In this document: positions 51,446 through 60,991 of the stretch, in pieces
Layout of the letters: the number at the start of each line of letters is the position of its first letter
Numbering within the stretch: the stretch's first letter is position 1
Source of the DNA: Bacillus sp. SD088
GTDB lineage: Bacteria > Bacillota > Bacilli > Bacillales > Bacillaceae_C
Direction of reading: 5' to 3'
DNA length: 64,000 nt
Assembly: GCF_017355205.1 (NCBI RefSeq)
Contig: NZ_JADIJK010000020.1
Location: 1 to 64,000, forward strand
Program-made: the position numbers and the translations under genes
The notes under the pieces: generated by a model
Told to the model about the DNA's origin: nothing
Database searches by the model: none
What the model saw: the letters and a program-made list of their open reading frames with translations, nothing else

Positions 51446-51591
51446 TGTTCAAAAAGGAGGATAAAAAGTACCAAGAAGTTCGAGGCGGCGCAGCTTCGAG
51501 CAGCGGAATGTATGCATTTAAATACATGAGCAGCAAAGAAGCAAGCCAACGAAGAAATTCGCAGCGTCATTTTTACCGGACTTTTTGAACA
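51446..51591. repeat. Dispersed repeat with TGTTCAAAAAG inverted ends
   Basis: TGTTCAAAAAG at one end and CTTTTTGAACA at the other (11 bp perfect), enclosing AAGAAGTTCGAGGCGGCGCAGCTTCGAGCAGCGGAATG and GAAGAAATTCGCAGCGTCATTTTTACCGG (cited in parts). Non-coding, located between the last mannosidase gene and its terminator, so it is part of the 3' untranslated region. A degenerate fragment of the same family lies near 29830-29900. Confidence 0.7.
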
Positions 51592-51595
51592 TCCT

Positions 51596-54500
51596 CTATA
51601 GGCTTAGTTTAAAAGTTTTAATCTCATACGGTTTAATACTAAATTCAAGAGACGAACTAGATTGCTCTTCGCCGATTGTTTCTTCTATTAGATTGGTTTC
51701 TACCCATTTTTTGATTGGTTTGTGTACTTCCAATGCCGCTTTTCCTCTACGTCCTTCATACTCATGTACGCGAATGATCACACCATTTCCATCTTGGGCA
51801 GGCTTCACTGCATCAACCCAAATATGGTCGGAATGTAAATCAAAGAAGGATTCATTATCTTTCCATTCTCCTTGCAGTGTCAAAACAGGATCATTTAGAT
51901 CCCACGCTTTTTCTACTGTTTTCGCTTCACGCCAATCACCAGTATGTGGATAAAGGGCATACGTAAAGGTATGCTGTCCTTGGTCCGCATGGGGATCTGG
52001 ATGTGTCGCAGCTTTTAGTAGAGACAAGCGCATGCGATTTTCTTTAATATCATACCCATATTTGGAGTCATTCAATAAGCTAACTCCGAAGCCTGCTTCA
52101 GATAAATCGGCCCATTGATGACCAACAGATTCAAAGCGTGCCATATCCCAGCTTGTATTCCAGTGATTCGGACGTTTCACATTTCCATATTGGACATCAT
52201 ACGTCGCTTCTGTCGCACGAATATCGACAGGGAACGCAGTTTTTAATAACTTATTTTTCTCATGCCAATCAACATTCGTTTTGAAATCAATCCGGCGTTC
52301 ATTCGCATAAAAGACAATATTTTGCGTGAATTCGGATTTATGATAGTGCCATTTTGCTTGAATTTCTATTGCTAGTGGGCCATTTTCTTTGACTTCAAAT
52401 GCGACCAATTCACGGATTTCTTCCATCTTTTCCTGATAGAAAATATCAATATCCCATGCATCATGGGCAAGTGGCTTGTCTTCAAAAATTTGTAAGACAT
52501 TGCCATTTTCACCTTCAGCAAGGATGGAGCGTTCAGCCTCTTTATCATACAGCTTGGAAATTTGTCCATATTGGTTGAATGCTACTGAATAGAAAGGCGT
52601 TTCGAGCTTCTGATCAGCATAATGGAATGGGGTGTCTTCTTCCGATCTTGCAGCGACTTCAAAGTATAGAGTTTTCGCGCCAAAAGCTGGAAGAGATTCC
52701 ACTTCTACAAGCCAACCATTCACTTGTTTTTGAGCCGGTAATATAACCCCATCTGCTGTTTTCCAAACACCATCTTCCCCTATGTGCTCAGGAACCCACA
52801 CATTTCTTGCCTTCTTTATATGTGAAGCATTATAAAGCGTAACTGCTTGATCAGCATTTTCTAATGGGGTAGATAAAATCTCTGCTTCCACCTGATCGAC
52901 AATCTTAAATGCTTCTTCGTATTCCTTTCTCGCATCCTCATAAACCTCAGTAATAGAGGAGCCTGGAATAATATCATGGAATTGATTGCGTAAGATGATC
53001 TTCCAGCCTTCTTTTAACGCATCATTACCTTGCCAGTCGCCAGTTTGTGATAACCAACTAGTCAGGATTTCAGCCCGCCGATATTGTAGCTCCAATTGAC
53101 GGTTCATCCTTTTCATAAAGGCTTGACTTGTATACGTGCCGCGATGATATTCAAGATATAATTCGCCATCCCATTTATGAATATAACCATCCGATCCCTT
53201 CACATTTTCATGGAGTTTCTCGAAAAATTCTCCTGCTGTAGAAGTTTTGACGTTTGGCATCCCTGGAAGCTGATCGAGACGGCGTCTCATCTCAAGCATA
53301 TGACGGTTTACTCCGCCACCACCATCACCATACCCATAAGAGACAAGCAAATCCTTTGTCAATTCTTTATCTCGGTAGCCATCCCATGAGCCTTTGACTG
53401 TTTTTGCCGTAATAAAGCCATTGTACGTATAGAACCAAGAATCCGGTCCATTCCAAGGTTCAGGTGTTGTAATGAAATGTGTCAATATCTCCGACCCATC
53501 AATCCCTTTCCAATAGAAAGTATCATGTGGCATCCGGTTATATTGGTTCCAACTAATTTTCGTTGTCATCATCGTGTTAATCCCTGATTTTTTCAAAATC
53601 TGTGGAAGGGCCCAACTATAGCCGAATACATCTGGAAGCCAGAGATAGGTACTATCGGCATTAAATTCCTTTTTGAAAAATTCCTTCCCATAAAGGATTT
53701 GACGCACAAGTGACTCACCACTTGGGATATTACAGTCAGCCTCAAGCCACATCGCCCCAGCTGCTTCCCATTTCCCTTCCGAAATCTTCGCTTTGATTTG
53801 TTCATACATTTCTGGATAATCGGATTTAATATAATCATACAATTGTGGTTGTGTTTGTAAAAATAAATATTCTGGGAATCGCTTCATCAAATTCAAAACA
53901 GTTGAAAAAGAACGAGCTGATTTTTCCCGAGTATTTCTCAATCGCCATAACCAAGCAACATCGATATGTGTATGACCAACAGTATGGATCGTAATTTCAG
54001 ATGTAGGGTCGATCGCATCAACAGCCTTCATTAACTCGGCTTCAGCCTCATAACAAGATTGATAAAATTCCTCACTACCTGGCTCTGTCCAATTGATCAG
54101 CCTAAGGGCCTCTCCAATCAGCTTACTCAATGTTAAATGAGCCGGATCAGCCTCTGTCGTTTCTTTTAAGATTTCGAAGGCGGCATACAATGTATAAAAT
54201 AAATTATCCACCTTTGAATCAAGCCAAGCGATCTCGGCTTTTTCTAGCTTATACTCTTGTTCCCTCGGGGCGCCTCCCCCTTCCATACCTGACCAAAGCC
54301 GGAAGTCAAGACGTAAAGGACCTTGCGTATATTCGTCATCAAATAAAACTTCCTCATGATTAGAATCCACCCCTTGATAAGGTTTTCCGTTCACAAATAA
54401 CAAAGATTCAAATCCTGAGTTATTTCCTCCACCTGTTCGGCCGAATGAGAAAAGGCCAACTACTTGTTTCCCTGATAATTTTTTCTGCTCCTCCACTTTC

Positions 54501-54712
54501 GCATGAAGCCATAAATAGCGATCTCGACCTTTCCAATGATCACCTAGACTCATTTTTTGTTGTGAATCATACTGGGCAGGTGGATAGGCGCCGATTTCTC
54601 CAGTATCCTCTTGAATAATAAATTCTTTGATTGAAACACCATCACGATAACGATAATTGGCTAATTCACGAATACGATTTTCATATTTATTTTCTGTTAA
54701 AAACAACTTCAT
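51596..54712 (-). CDS. GH38 alpha-mannosidase (large, cytosolic)
   Basis: Retaining alpha-mannosidase, about 1038 residues, no signal peptide. An N-terminal beta domain precedes the GH38 catalytic domain: zinc ligands in TVGHTHIDVAWLWRL (~245), nucleophile Asp in LWLPDVFGYSWALPQIL (~366), and HDIIPGSSITEVYED; C-terminal beta domains end KPYEIKTFKLSL. Size and motifs fit the class of large bacterial/yeast vacuolar-type enzymes (Ams1/MngB-like clan), different from the second GH38 at 58114. The ATG at 54712 overlaps the YesL stop (ATGA); a TTG three codons on has better Shine-Dalgarno spacing. Confidence 0.93.
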   Translation of the reverse strand: MKLFLTENKYENRIRELANYRYRDGVSIKEFIIQEDTGEIGAYPPAQYDSQQKMSLGDHWKGRDRYLWLHAKVEEQKKLSGKQVVGLFSFGRTGGGNNSGFESLLFVNGKPYQGVDSNHEEVLFDDEYTQGPLRLDFRLWSGMEGGGAPREQEYKLEKAEIAWLDSKVDNLFYTLYAAFEILKETTEADPAHLTLSKLIGEALRLINWTEPGSEEFYQSCYEAEAELMKAVDAIDPTSEITIHTVGHTHIDVAWLWRLRNTREKSARSFSTVLNLMKRFPEYLFLQTQPQLYDYIKSDYPEMYEQIKAKISEGKWEAAGAMWLEADCNIPSGESLVRQILYGKEFFKKEFNADSTYLWLPDVFGYSWALPQILKKSGINTMMTTKISWNQYNRMPHDTFYWKGIDGSEILTHFITTPEPWNGPDSWFYTYNGFITAKTVKGSWDGYRDKELTKDLLVSYGYGDGGGGVNRHMLEMRRRLDQLPGMPNVKTSTAGEFFEKLHENVKGSDGYIHKWDGELYLEYHRGTYTSQAFMKRMNRQLELQYRRAEILTSWLSQTGDWQGNDALKEGWKIILRNQFHDIIPGSSITEVYEDARKEYEEAFKIVDQVEAEILSTPLENADQAVTLYNASHIKKARNVWVPEHIGEDGVWKTADGVILPAQKQVNGWLVEVESLPAFGAKTLYFEVAARSEEDTPFHYADQKLETPFYSVAFNQYGQISKLYDKEAERSILAEGENGNVLQIFEDKPLAHDAWDIDIFYQEKMEEIRELVAFEVKENGPLAIEIQAKWHYHKSEFTQNIVFYANERRIDFKTNVDWHEKNKLLKTAFPVDIRATEATYDVQYGNVKRPNHWNTSWDMARFESVGHQWADLSEAGFGVSLLNDSKYGYDIKENRMRLSLLKAATHPDPHADQGQHTFTYALYPHTGDWREAKTVEKAWDLNDPVLTLQGEWKDNESFFDLHSDHIWVDAVKPAQDGNGVIIRVHEYEGRRGKAALEVHKPIKKWVETNLIEETIGEEQSSSSLEFSIKPYEIKTFKLSL

Positions 54713-55323
54713 CACTCCTTGATTACTGTGTTTTTTTCCATTTTACGGAATCGTTTCATACAAATCGTCATAATCCAATAACTTGGGAGAACTCCTCCTA
54801 AAAAAGGAATAAGCCCTGGAACTTTTGTTAGTAAAAAGCCAATAAGGGTAAGCCCAAGTAAAAGGATAATAATATCTTTTATGCTCGCAATCGCGTGGAA
54901 CAGTGATTGTTTTACATATTCTTTGATTGAGAACGTATATTGCACATAAAGCGGGAAAAAGAACGCTAATGTTAGGAAATAAATGATCGATAGAACAAGA
55001 AAGAAGACATATAGAAATAACGAGAAAAATCCTGTCATTTGTTCAGAAAAGCTAAGATCAAGAAATAGAAAAATCCCAATCAAAGCAAAGATCACACCAA
55101 CCATATTACTCTTTTTCCATTCTTTAAAATATGTAGTTTTAAATGTTGACCAAATCGGTGCGTCGAAATCCTTCATTGTCCATCTACGAACAATCGTGAA
55201 CATAGCCACAGTTGCTGGCATAATCCCGAAAACACCTAATCCAAGCAGTGTAAATCCAATCCATAAGAGGTTGGTCCATATCAAACGGAGTAGCCACTCA
55301 CTTACTATTTGAAACAATTTCAT
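54712..55323 (-). CDS. YesL/DUF624 membrane protein
   Basis: 203-residue membrane protein with five or six helices and the DUF624 signature near the start (IWTNLLWIGFTLLGLGVFGIMPATVAMF) and at the end (GLIPFLGGVLPSYWIMTICMKRF). These small proteins accompany sugar ABC/two-component clusters (yesL in the pectin locus); their function is unknown, possibly as sensor or transport accessory. GGAGG precedes the ATG. Coupled to the downstream mannosidase. Confidence 0.88.
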   Translation of the reverse strand: MKLFQIVSEWLLRLIWTNLLWIGFTLLGLGVFGIMPATVAMFTIVRRWTMKDFDAPIWSTFKTTYFKEWKKSNMVGVIFALIGIFLFLDLSFSEQMTGFFSLFLYVFFLVLSIIYFLTLAFFFPLYVQYTFSIKEYVKQSLFHAIASIKDIIILLLGLTLIGFLLTKVPGLIPFLGGVLPSYWIMTICMKRFRKMEKNTVIKE

Positions 55324-55360
55324 TCTTGACCAACCTCCAAAGTGTAATCTTTATTTCAGC

Positions 55361-56707
55361 TCAACATGTTTTTGGTAATATAAAAGGATCTCCGGTCTCT
55401 TCAATCCATTTTTGCAAGCGCTCCTGTAATTGTCGCTTTTTTTCAAGATAAAATGGATTATGGGCAAGATTTATCTGTTCAAATGGATCCTCATTCAGAT
55501 TAAATAAAAGCCATGGAGTACCTTCAAAGCAAACATATTTCCAACCGTCCTTTGTGACAATCCCTCGCCATGGTTTATCAACACTGTCACCATGTCCAGT
55601 CGGGATAACCGATTGTAAAAAGGCGGAATCCGGCTCCGCATCACCCGGTCGATCGGTTAAACGATGGGAAGAGAAGTCCGTTCCCTCCATCCACTCGGGT
55701 TTGTCAATCTCACAAAGCCCCAATGTCGTTGGTGCGATATCGACAAGATTGAAAGGAAGCGAACAATTTCCAGTTTTTCTTCCTTCATAAAAAGGTTGCT
55801 CACCGCCAATTATAAACGGAATCCGGATCGATTCCTCATATGGACTCAGTTTCTTAAATTGTCCGTGTGATCCATGTAGATCCCCATGGTCACTAAAGAA
55901 GATGATGTGAGTATCGAAAGCTAAATCTACCGCTTGAAGGGCCTGTTGAATTCTGCCAAGATTCCAATCTAAATTTTCGATCATCGCATAGTATCCCGAT
56001 AAGTCTTTCCTAGCTTGCTCCTCAACTCGGGAAACATTCGGAACATTGGTCCTTAATTGGATGTTGGCAGGTGTGTGCCCTTTCCGATAATCTTCAGGAG
56101 CGATATACGGATCATGAGGGGGTTGGACAGATAAGACAGCAAAAAATGGATCTTCCTTCCCTTGCTGTTTTTCCATTCCCTTTTCCTCAATATAATCGAT
56201 AAAAAGATTCGTCATCTCATCTGTTTCGAAACCTGGCAAGCGATAATGAAACGCTTCCTCTCCTTCACCACCATGAACCCAACAATCCCATTGACTATTG
56301 TTGTTCTCGTAACCAAGCCATTTTTTAAATCCGCCTCTTCTTTCAGGTGGAATAATATGATGTGCCGCTCTACCTGCTTCCTCATGATATCCATCAATAT
56401 GCCATTTGCCAAAATAAGCGGTATCATACCCTGCTTCATTGAATACATGGGCGATCGTCGGTTGATCTTCTGGCAGCCGATGTTCATGTCCGGGAACACA
56501 TTTATGCGGATAGCGACTTGTTAAAATTGAGCCTCTCGCTGGAGAGCATAAAGGTGAACCAGAAACAGCGTTGGAAAAATGGACACCTGCTGCCGCAAGA
56601 TTATCAATATTAGGTGTATGTACATTCGGATCGCCATTCAAACCAAGAGCTTGAGCACGATGCTGATCGCCAAAAACCCAAATGACATTTTTCTTTGTCC
56701 TCTTCAT
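55361..56707 (-). CDS. Cys-type sulfatase
   Basis: Alkaline-phosphatase-superfamily sulfatase of 448 residues. The formylglycine consensus C-x-P-x-R is C54-SPAR in GSPLCSPARGS. Metal-site residues: FGDQHR (D14), SDHGDLHG (~300). Also GKWHIDGYH near 105. No signal peptide, so it acts in the cytosol on imported material. The Cys needs conversion to formylglycine by a maturase (FGE or anSME), none of which is in the window. The ATG at 56707 has GGAG nine bases upstream; the frame opens 19 codons earlier. A phosphonate or phosphodiester substrate cannot be excluded. Confidence 0.88.
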   Translation of the reverse strand: MKRTKKNVIWVFGDQHRAQALGLNGDPNVHTPNIDNLAAAGVHFSNAVSGSPLCSPARGSILTSRYPHKCVPGHEHRLPEDQPTIAHVFNEAGYDTAYFGKWHIDGYHEEAGRAAHHIIPPERRGGFKKWLGYENNNSQWDCWVHGGEGEEAFHYRLPGFETDEMTNLFIDYIEEKGMEKQQGKEDPFFAVLSVQPPHDPYIAPEDYRKGHTPANIQLRTNVPNVSRVEEQARKDLSGYYAMIENLDWNLGRIQQALQAVDLAFDTHIIFFSDHGDLHGSHGQFKKLSPYEESIRIPFIIGGEQPFYEGRKTGNCSLPFNLVDIAPTTLGLCEIDKPEWMEGTDFSSHRLTDRPGDAEPDSAFLQSVIPTGHGDSVDKPWRGIVTKDGWKYVCFEGTPWLLFNLNEDPFEQINLAHNPFYLEKKRQLQERLQKWIEETGDPFILPKTC

Positions 56708-56746
56708 CCTTCTCAACTCCAACTTATGTATGACATATATTGCTTG

Positions 56747-56780
56747 CCTGCGTCTAATCATCAAGGCAATTAGACGCAGG
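56747..56780 (-). promoter_or_regulatory. Intercistronic hairpin between GH125 and sulfatase genes
   Basis: A perfect 12-bp stem (CCTGCGTCTAAT with its complement) around a 10-nt loop, without a U-tract. More likely an mRNA processing/stability element or attenuator than a full terminator. Confidence 0.6.
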
Positions 56781-56803
56781 AAGACATAGTTATTTTTTAA
56801 AAT

Positions 56804-58111
56804 TTACTGTTGCTTTTGCTGTAGTGGACTACCTTTGACGGTTTTTCCAATATAGCTAAGGACAAATTCACTAAACATTGTGTTCGACCATGCAAACCAC
56901 TCGCGTGTAAATGCTTCTGGGTTGGATGCATTAAAGCCTTCATGCATAAAGCCTGTTCCACCATCTGTATTCAACAGCGTACGCAAGAGCGATTCTTTTT
57001 CTTTCTGGTCAATACTTGTCATACCTTGTACAGAAAGAGCGATATGCCAAATATAATGATCTGGTGTATGCGGACTCCCAATACCACTAGCTACTTTTCC
57101 TTCATAATAATAAGGATTGTCTCGGCTTAGAATAAAATTTCGTGTGTTTTGATAGATTTCATCATCAAAATCACAATAGCCTAGATACGGAGCTGACATT
57201 AGACTCGGCACATTGGCATCATCCATTAGTTGATAGCCGCCTGCTCCATCTACCTCAAAGGCATAGATTTTTCCGTACATTGGATGTTCGATTACCGCGT
57301 GATTTTCAATACCTTCACGGATTTCTTGTCCTAAGTTAGCACACTCTTTGCCTAGCTCTGCATCTTGTAAAACTGTTTCGCAGATTTCTGCGGCATAGCC
57401 CATCACAACAGATGCAAACATGTTGGCAGGTACTAAATAACCGTATGTGCAAGCATCATCACTTGGACGGAATGCACTCCATGTCATCCCAGTTGGTACA
57501 ACCTTTGAACCTTTTCCATCCCGAATTAATGTATCCTGTGGTCTGTCTTCTGTTCGTTCAAAACGATATGGAGAGTTTTGCTCATGATCTTGCTCTGTTT
57601 TCCATACCTTGACAATCGTGCGGACTGCTTCATGGAAATCTGCGTTTAGATGGCTTGTTTCCTCTGTCGATTTCCAAAGTAAGTACGCTAATTGAATTGG
57701 GTAGCAAAGGGAATCAATCTCATATTTTCGCTCCCAAATCCACGGCGTCATTTCTGTTTTATCTGTTTGATGTCCTTTCCCATTCGCGGAATCATTAAAA
57801 GCATTCGCATAAGGATCATGTAAAACAAATTGGATTTGTCGATTAACGACACCAACAAGCATCTCTTTAATTGCATCATCTTCATTTGCCGCCATTAAAT
57901 AAGGGCGGACTTGAGCTGCAGAATCGCGCAGCCACATTGCTGGAATATCTCCAGTAATAACGAAGGTTGTCCAATCATCTAGTTGTTTTAAAGTCGTTGA
58001 ATACGTGTTAACAAAACATTGAGCAAACATCTCGTGTAGCTTTTCCTCCCCTGGAAAAGCTGTTTTGACTTGCTCGATTATCGCTTGCAATGAAGCTGGT
58101 ATATTAGTCAT
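56804..58111 (-). CDS. GH125 exo-alpha-1,6-mannosidase
   Basis: Inverting exo-alpha-1,6-mannosidase that removes the alpha-1,6 branch of N-glycan-type mannosides; 435 residues, the normal length. Family motifs: TGDIPAMWLRDSAAQVRPYL (~55), FNDSANGKGHQTD, PWIWERKYEIDSLCYP, VPTGMTWSAFRPSDDACTYGYLVPANMFA (in parts) and MHEGFNASNPEAFTREWFAWSNTMFSEFVL. No signal peptide. Follows the GH38 gene at once with AAGGAG ten bases ahead of the ATG. GH125 + GH38 pairing is that of pneumococcal N-glycan degradation. Confidence 0.95.
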   Translation of the reverse strand: MTNIPASLQAIIEQVKTAFPGEEKLHEMFAQCFVNTYSTTLKQLDDWTTFVITGDIPAMWLRDSAAQVRPYLMAANEDDAIKEMLVGVVNRQIQFVLHDPYANAFNDSANGKGHQTDKTEMTPWIWERKYEIDSLCYPIQLAYLLWKSTEETSHLNADFHEAVRTIVKVWKTEQDHEQNSPYRFERTEDRPQDTLIRDGKGSKVVPTGMTWSAFRPSDDACTYGYLVPANMFASVVMGYAAEICETVLQDAELGKECANLGQEIREGIENHAVIEHPMYGKIYAFEVDGAGGYQLMDDANVPSLMSAPYLGYCDFDDEIYQNTRNFILSRDNPYYYEGKVASGIGSPHTPDHYIWHIALSVQGMTSIDQKEKESLLRTLLNTDGGTGFMHEGFNASNPEAFTREWFAWSNTMFSEFVLSYIGKTVKGSPLQQKQQ

Positions 58112-58113
58112 GA

Positions 58114-60822
58114 TTAGTTAACTCCTTCCATACCCACAGTCATAATTTTGTAAGCACCGACTGGTCGCTCTTGGCAGTTTTCCCCAATCGTTTCGATTTT
58201 CTCTTCAATTAGATTACTCTCGTAGTAGTTTACATGATCAGGATGATGAATGGTTAGTACTTTGTCTTGATAAGAAGGATTATATACCCTTAAGAAAAGA
58301 TCCTCACTTGTTTCTCCTCTTTTTACACTCGTTAAGACAAGTCCATTGCTTTCCCATTGCATGAATTGGCCATTCGGTGTTAGCTCTCCGTCATGTGAGT
58401 CTGTTTGCACACATACAATCGGAATTTGGAAGTCATAAGCTGCCTCATAAGCTTTTGCGGAAATCGCATCTCCAGCATGAGGAATCACATACCATTCCGC
58501 TGTTTGCTCTCCTAAGCATTGTGCCTCAGGCGTTGGGAAGTATCCCCAGTCACCAAGTTCAGAGACAGCACGTAATACCGTAATGGCTAGTGTAGTATTG
58601 TCTTCCACCACTTCATATTCTTGCAAACCTTTTGTCGCAACAGTCAATCCATTTTTCCCATCTGATAAAGAGGCGAAAGAATGTTGATGATGATCGAAAC
58701 TTGGATTACTCCATTCTAGCTCTGGCTTATTTGGTCTTTCTACGATTTCAAAAGCACTTTCCGCTAAATGGTGATTGGTCGAAAAATCAGTTGGATAGAC
58801 AACCCGAAGCCGATGGTCTTTCGCTGTATTATTGAATGCTAATTTTACGGCAACCCCTTTTGCTTGTCGATCTAGTGTCAAAATGGTTTTCAATTCAAGT
58901 GTAGTCATTTCGTCTGATCGTCTAGCTTCCCGATCTTTATGCCATACAACCCGATCCTTCAAGTCCTCTAATTCTTCATGAACTGCTGCAGGTATGTTAA
59001 ATTGATGAGTGATCTCAATTCTTCCTCGTGAAGCATTGTTTTCGACAATTTTTACGTTTGCCTGCAAGCCTTTTGTAGTATAAGCTTTTTCTCCAGTTGC
59101 TTTTTTAAACATATACTCATTGCCGATATCACTTGTGTCTTCATAACTTCCTACATTTTGTAATTCATGACCTGTTACTTTATCCAGAACATTATACGTT
59201 CCATCCTCGTGAACATCTACACGCAGATAGTCATTTTCAAGTACGTTACCGTCTTTAGCGATTTGTTGTAGTGAAATAGTTGATTCTTTTTCTACAAGGA
59301 AGTAAGTAGCATAACCAAGTTCTGCAAGTTCCTCTGTCGCAAACGTTACTTTTACTTTTTTCGCATAATGTGGCTGCCTAAATTTATCGTCAGGTAAATC
59401 ATATCCAAATGTAGAGCCTAGGTCTTCAATGGTTGCAGGAATTTCTTCCCCTTTTTCATTCACAATGGCCAATTTTGGTAGAGCCTTATTTTTCAAATGC
59501 CCATGAATTTCTTGTAAAGGCATTTCTCCAAAATAAACTTTTTCAAAATCAATCACTTTTTCAACAGTAGTATGACGCTTATAGCCAGCTGTATTCATGA
59601 CAATCAACGGAATGGCTTTATCAAATCCAGCAGGTGCGGTTGTATTGATTTTCGCCGCTAATTTTTCTGATTGTTCCTCAATAAGCTTATCAGCCATTTG
59701 ACCTACTTTTTTAAATCGGGTTACCATTTCTTCATGAACTTCATCAATTGAACAACCACAAATACTATCATGTGGATGATTTTGCATCAATTGCTTCCAA
59801 GCAAAACGCAGATAATCTTCTGGATATTCTTCCCCGTTCATATAAGCGAATGTAGCTAACGGTTCTAATAATCGTTCTAGCTTCGTTTGGGCAGATTGAT
59901 TCATTTGTTTTAAATAAATACGAGCAGAAGCAGTATTCACTAAAGTAGACCAACCGTCTGTACGTTGGTTACGCAATTCTCCTTTTACAGTTTGAAGCTT
60001 TTCCGGAAGATTGTTTTTGACGGCTTCCATATATTCTTCAAAACTCGAATGTTTAAATTCAATATCTTGATACATTTCATTAGCTAATTTAATCGCTTCT
60101 GGAAGATCCTTTTGTAATGGCTGGTGATCACAGCCGTTCATGTAAAGTAGATGCGGTGTTGATGCATATTTTTTCGAATCTGCTAGTTTTTGCTCCCAGA
60201 ATTTCTTTGCTTCTTCCTCTGAAGCCGGAATTTCATTTCCGTTTGAATACCAATTGGCAAACAATACACCTAAAACACTTGAACCATCAGGAGATTGCCA
60301 TTCTAATTCAGAATAAGGAGATTCAAAGTTTTCCGAATCACTGACCATGTTATTAAAGCCAGTTGGTTTAACTCCACGGCCAAATGCAGCTGTATCAATA
60401 CCAGCTTGTTTGAGCATTTGTGGAGCTTGTCCATAGATGCCGAATGTATCTGGGAAATAACCAAGCTTTGAATAAGGACCATATTTCTTCGCTTCATTAA
60501 TCCCAATCACTAAATTACGTACATTGGCTTCTGCACTTGTTAGAAAAGCATCCTGTAAAATATACCAAGGTCCAATGATGATTCTTTTTTCTTGAATATA
60601 TTTTTTTACGAGTTCAAATTTTTCCGGACGGACTTCCAAATAATCGTCCAAAGCAATGGTTTGTCCATCTAAATGAAAGCTTTTATAATCAGGATCATTT
60701 TCTAATTTCTCCAATAAAGCATCCATTAATTTCACTAAATAAAAACGATGTTTCTCAAAAGGCAGATACCACTCACGATCCCAATGTGAATGAGAAATAA
60801 TATGTGCTGTTGTGTTTGCCAT
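58114..60822 (-). CDS. GH38 alpha-mannosidase (MngB-like)
   Basis: 902-residue retaining alpha-mannosidase, cytosolic. Zinc motif HISHSHWDREWYLPFE (H11, H13, D15), nucleophile D125 in LGYFPDTFGIYGQAPQML, HDSICGCSIDEVHEEM, and the C-terminal GH38 beta-sandwich. This is the MngB/streptococcal SpGH38 branch, which acts on alpha-1,2/1,3/1,6-mannosyl links or mannosyl-glycerate. First gene of the operon. The ATG at 60822 is favoured over an in-frame GTG at 60831, which almost touches the AAAGG ribosome site. Confidence 0.94.
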   Translation of the reverse strand: MANTTAHIISHSHWDREWYLPFEKHRFYLVKLMDALLEKLENDPDYKSFHLDGQTIALDDYLEVRPEKFELVKKYIQEKRIIIGPWYILQDAFLTSAEANVRNLVIGINEAKKYGPYSKLGYFPDTFGIYGQAPQMLKQAGIDTAAFGRGVKPTGFNNMVSDSENFESPYSELEWQSPDGSSVLGVLFANWYSNGNEIPASEEEAKKFWEQKLADSKKYASTPHLLYMNGCDHQPLQKDLPEAIKLANEMYQDIEFKHSSFEEYMEAVKNNLPEKLQTVKGELRNQRTDGWSTLVNTASARIYLKQMNQSAQTKLERLLEPLATFAYMNGEEYPEDYLRFAWKQLMQNHPHDSICGCSIDEVHEEMVTRFKKVGQMADKLIEEQSEKLAAKINTTAPAGFDKAIPLIVMNTAGYKRHTTVEKVIDFEKVYFGEMPLQEIHGHLKNKALPKLAIVNEKGEEIPATIEDLGSTFGYDLPDDKFRQPHYAKKVKVTFATEELAELGYATYFLVEKESTISLQQIAKDGNVLENDYLRVDVHEDGTYNVLDKVTGHELQNVGSYEDTSDIGNEYMFKKATGEKAYTTKGLQANVKIVENNASRGRIEITHQFNIPAAVHEELEDLKDRVVWHKDREARRSDEMTTLELKTILTLDRQAKGVAVKLAFNNTAKDHRLRVVYPTDFSTNHHLAESAFEIVERPNKPELEWSNPSFDHHQHSFASLSDGKNGLTVATKGLQEYEVVEDNTTLAITVLRAVSELGDWGYFPTPEAQCLGEQTAEWYVIPHAGDAISAKAYEAAYDFQIPIVCVQTDSHDGELTPNGQFMQWESNGLVLTSVKRGETSEDLFLRVYNPSYQDKVLTIHHPDHVNYYESNLIEEKIETIGENCQERPVGAYKIMTVGMEGVN

Positions 60823-60865
60823 GTTGTTCACAATCCTTTCTAGTCATCACGACATCCTAATTTAT

Positions 60866-60966
60866 CCCGCTTTAACGGGCAGTAAGACCCCCACAAGAAT
60901 TCAAGGTGAAAACAAGAATTGTAAGTGGGGGATGAAAAAACCCCACTGAATGAAGTTTCACTTTAT
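60866..60966 (+). mobile_element. TTTAT-flanked structured element A (IS200/IS605-type relic?)
   Basis: A 101-base element starting CCCGC right after TTTAT (60861-60865) and ending GAAGTTTCACTTTAT. Hairpins: CCCG-ctttaa-CGGG and CCCCCAC...GTGGGGG. Both ends match the 139-base element at 8275-8413; the middle is deleted. It sits between the promoter (-10 at 60962-60967, partly supplied by the element's last bases) and the GH38 gene, so it forms most of the operon's leader. No transposase gene. Confidence 0.6.
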
Positions 60967-60991
60967 GGGTACTTACAGAAACCGCTGTCAA
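60962..60991 (-). promoter_or_regulatory. Promoter with cre site for the mannosidase operon
   Basis: On the minus strand, TTGACA (60986-60991), 18 bases, CATAAA (60962-60967). The plus strand 60977-60990 reads AGAAACCGCTGTCA, 13 of 14 to the CcpA cre consensus, and overlaps the -35, a repression geometry. Confidence 0.65.
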
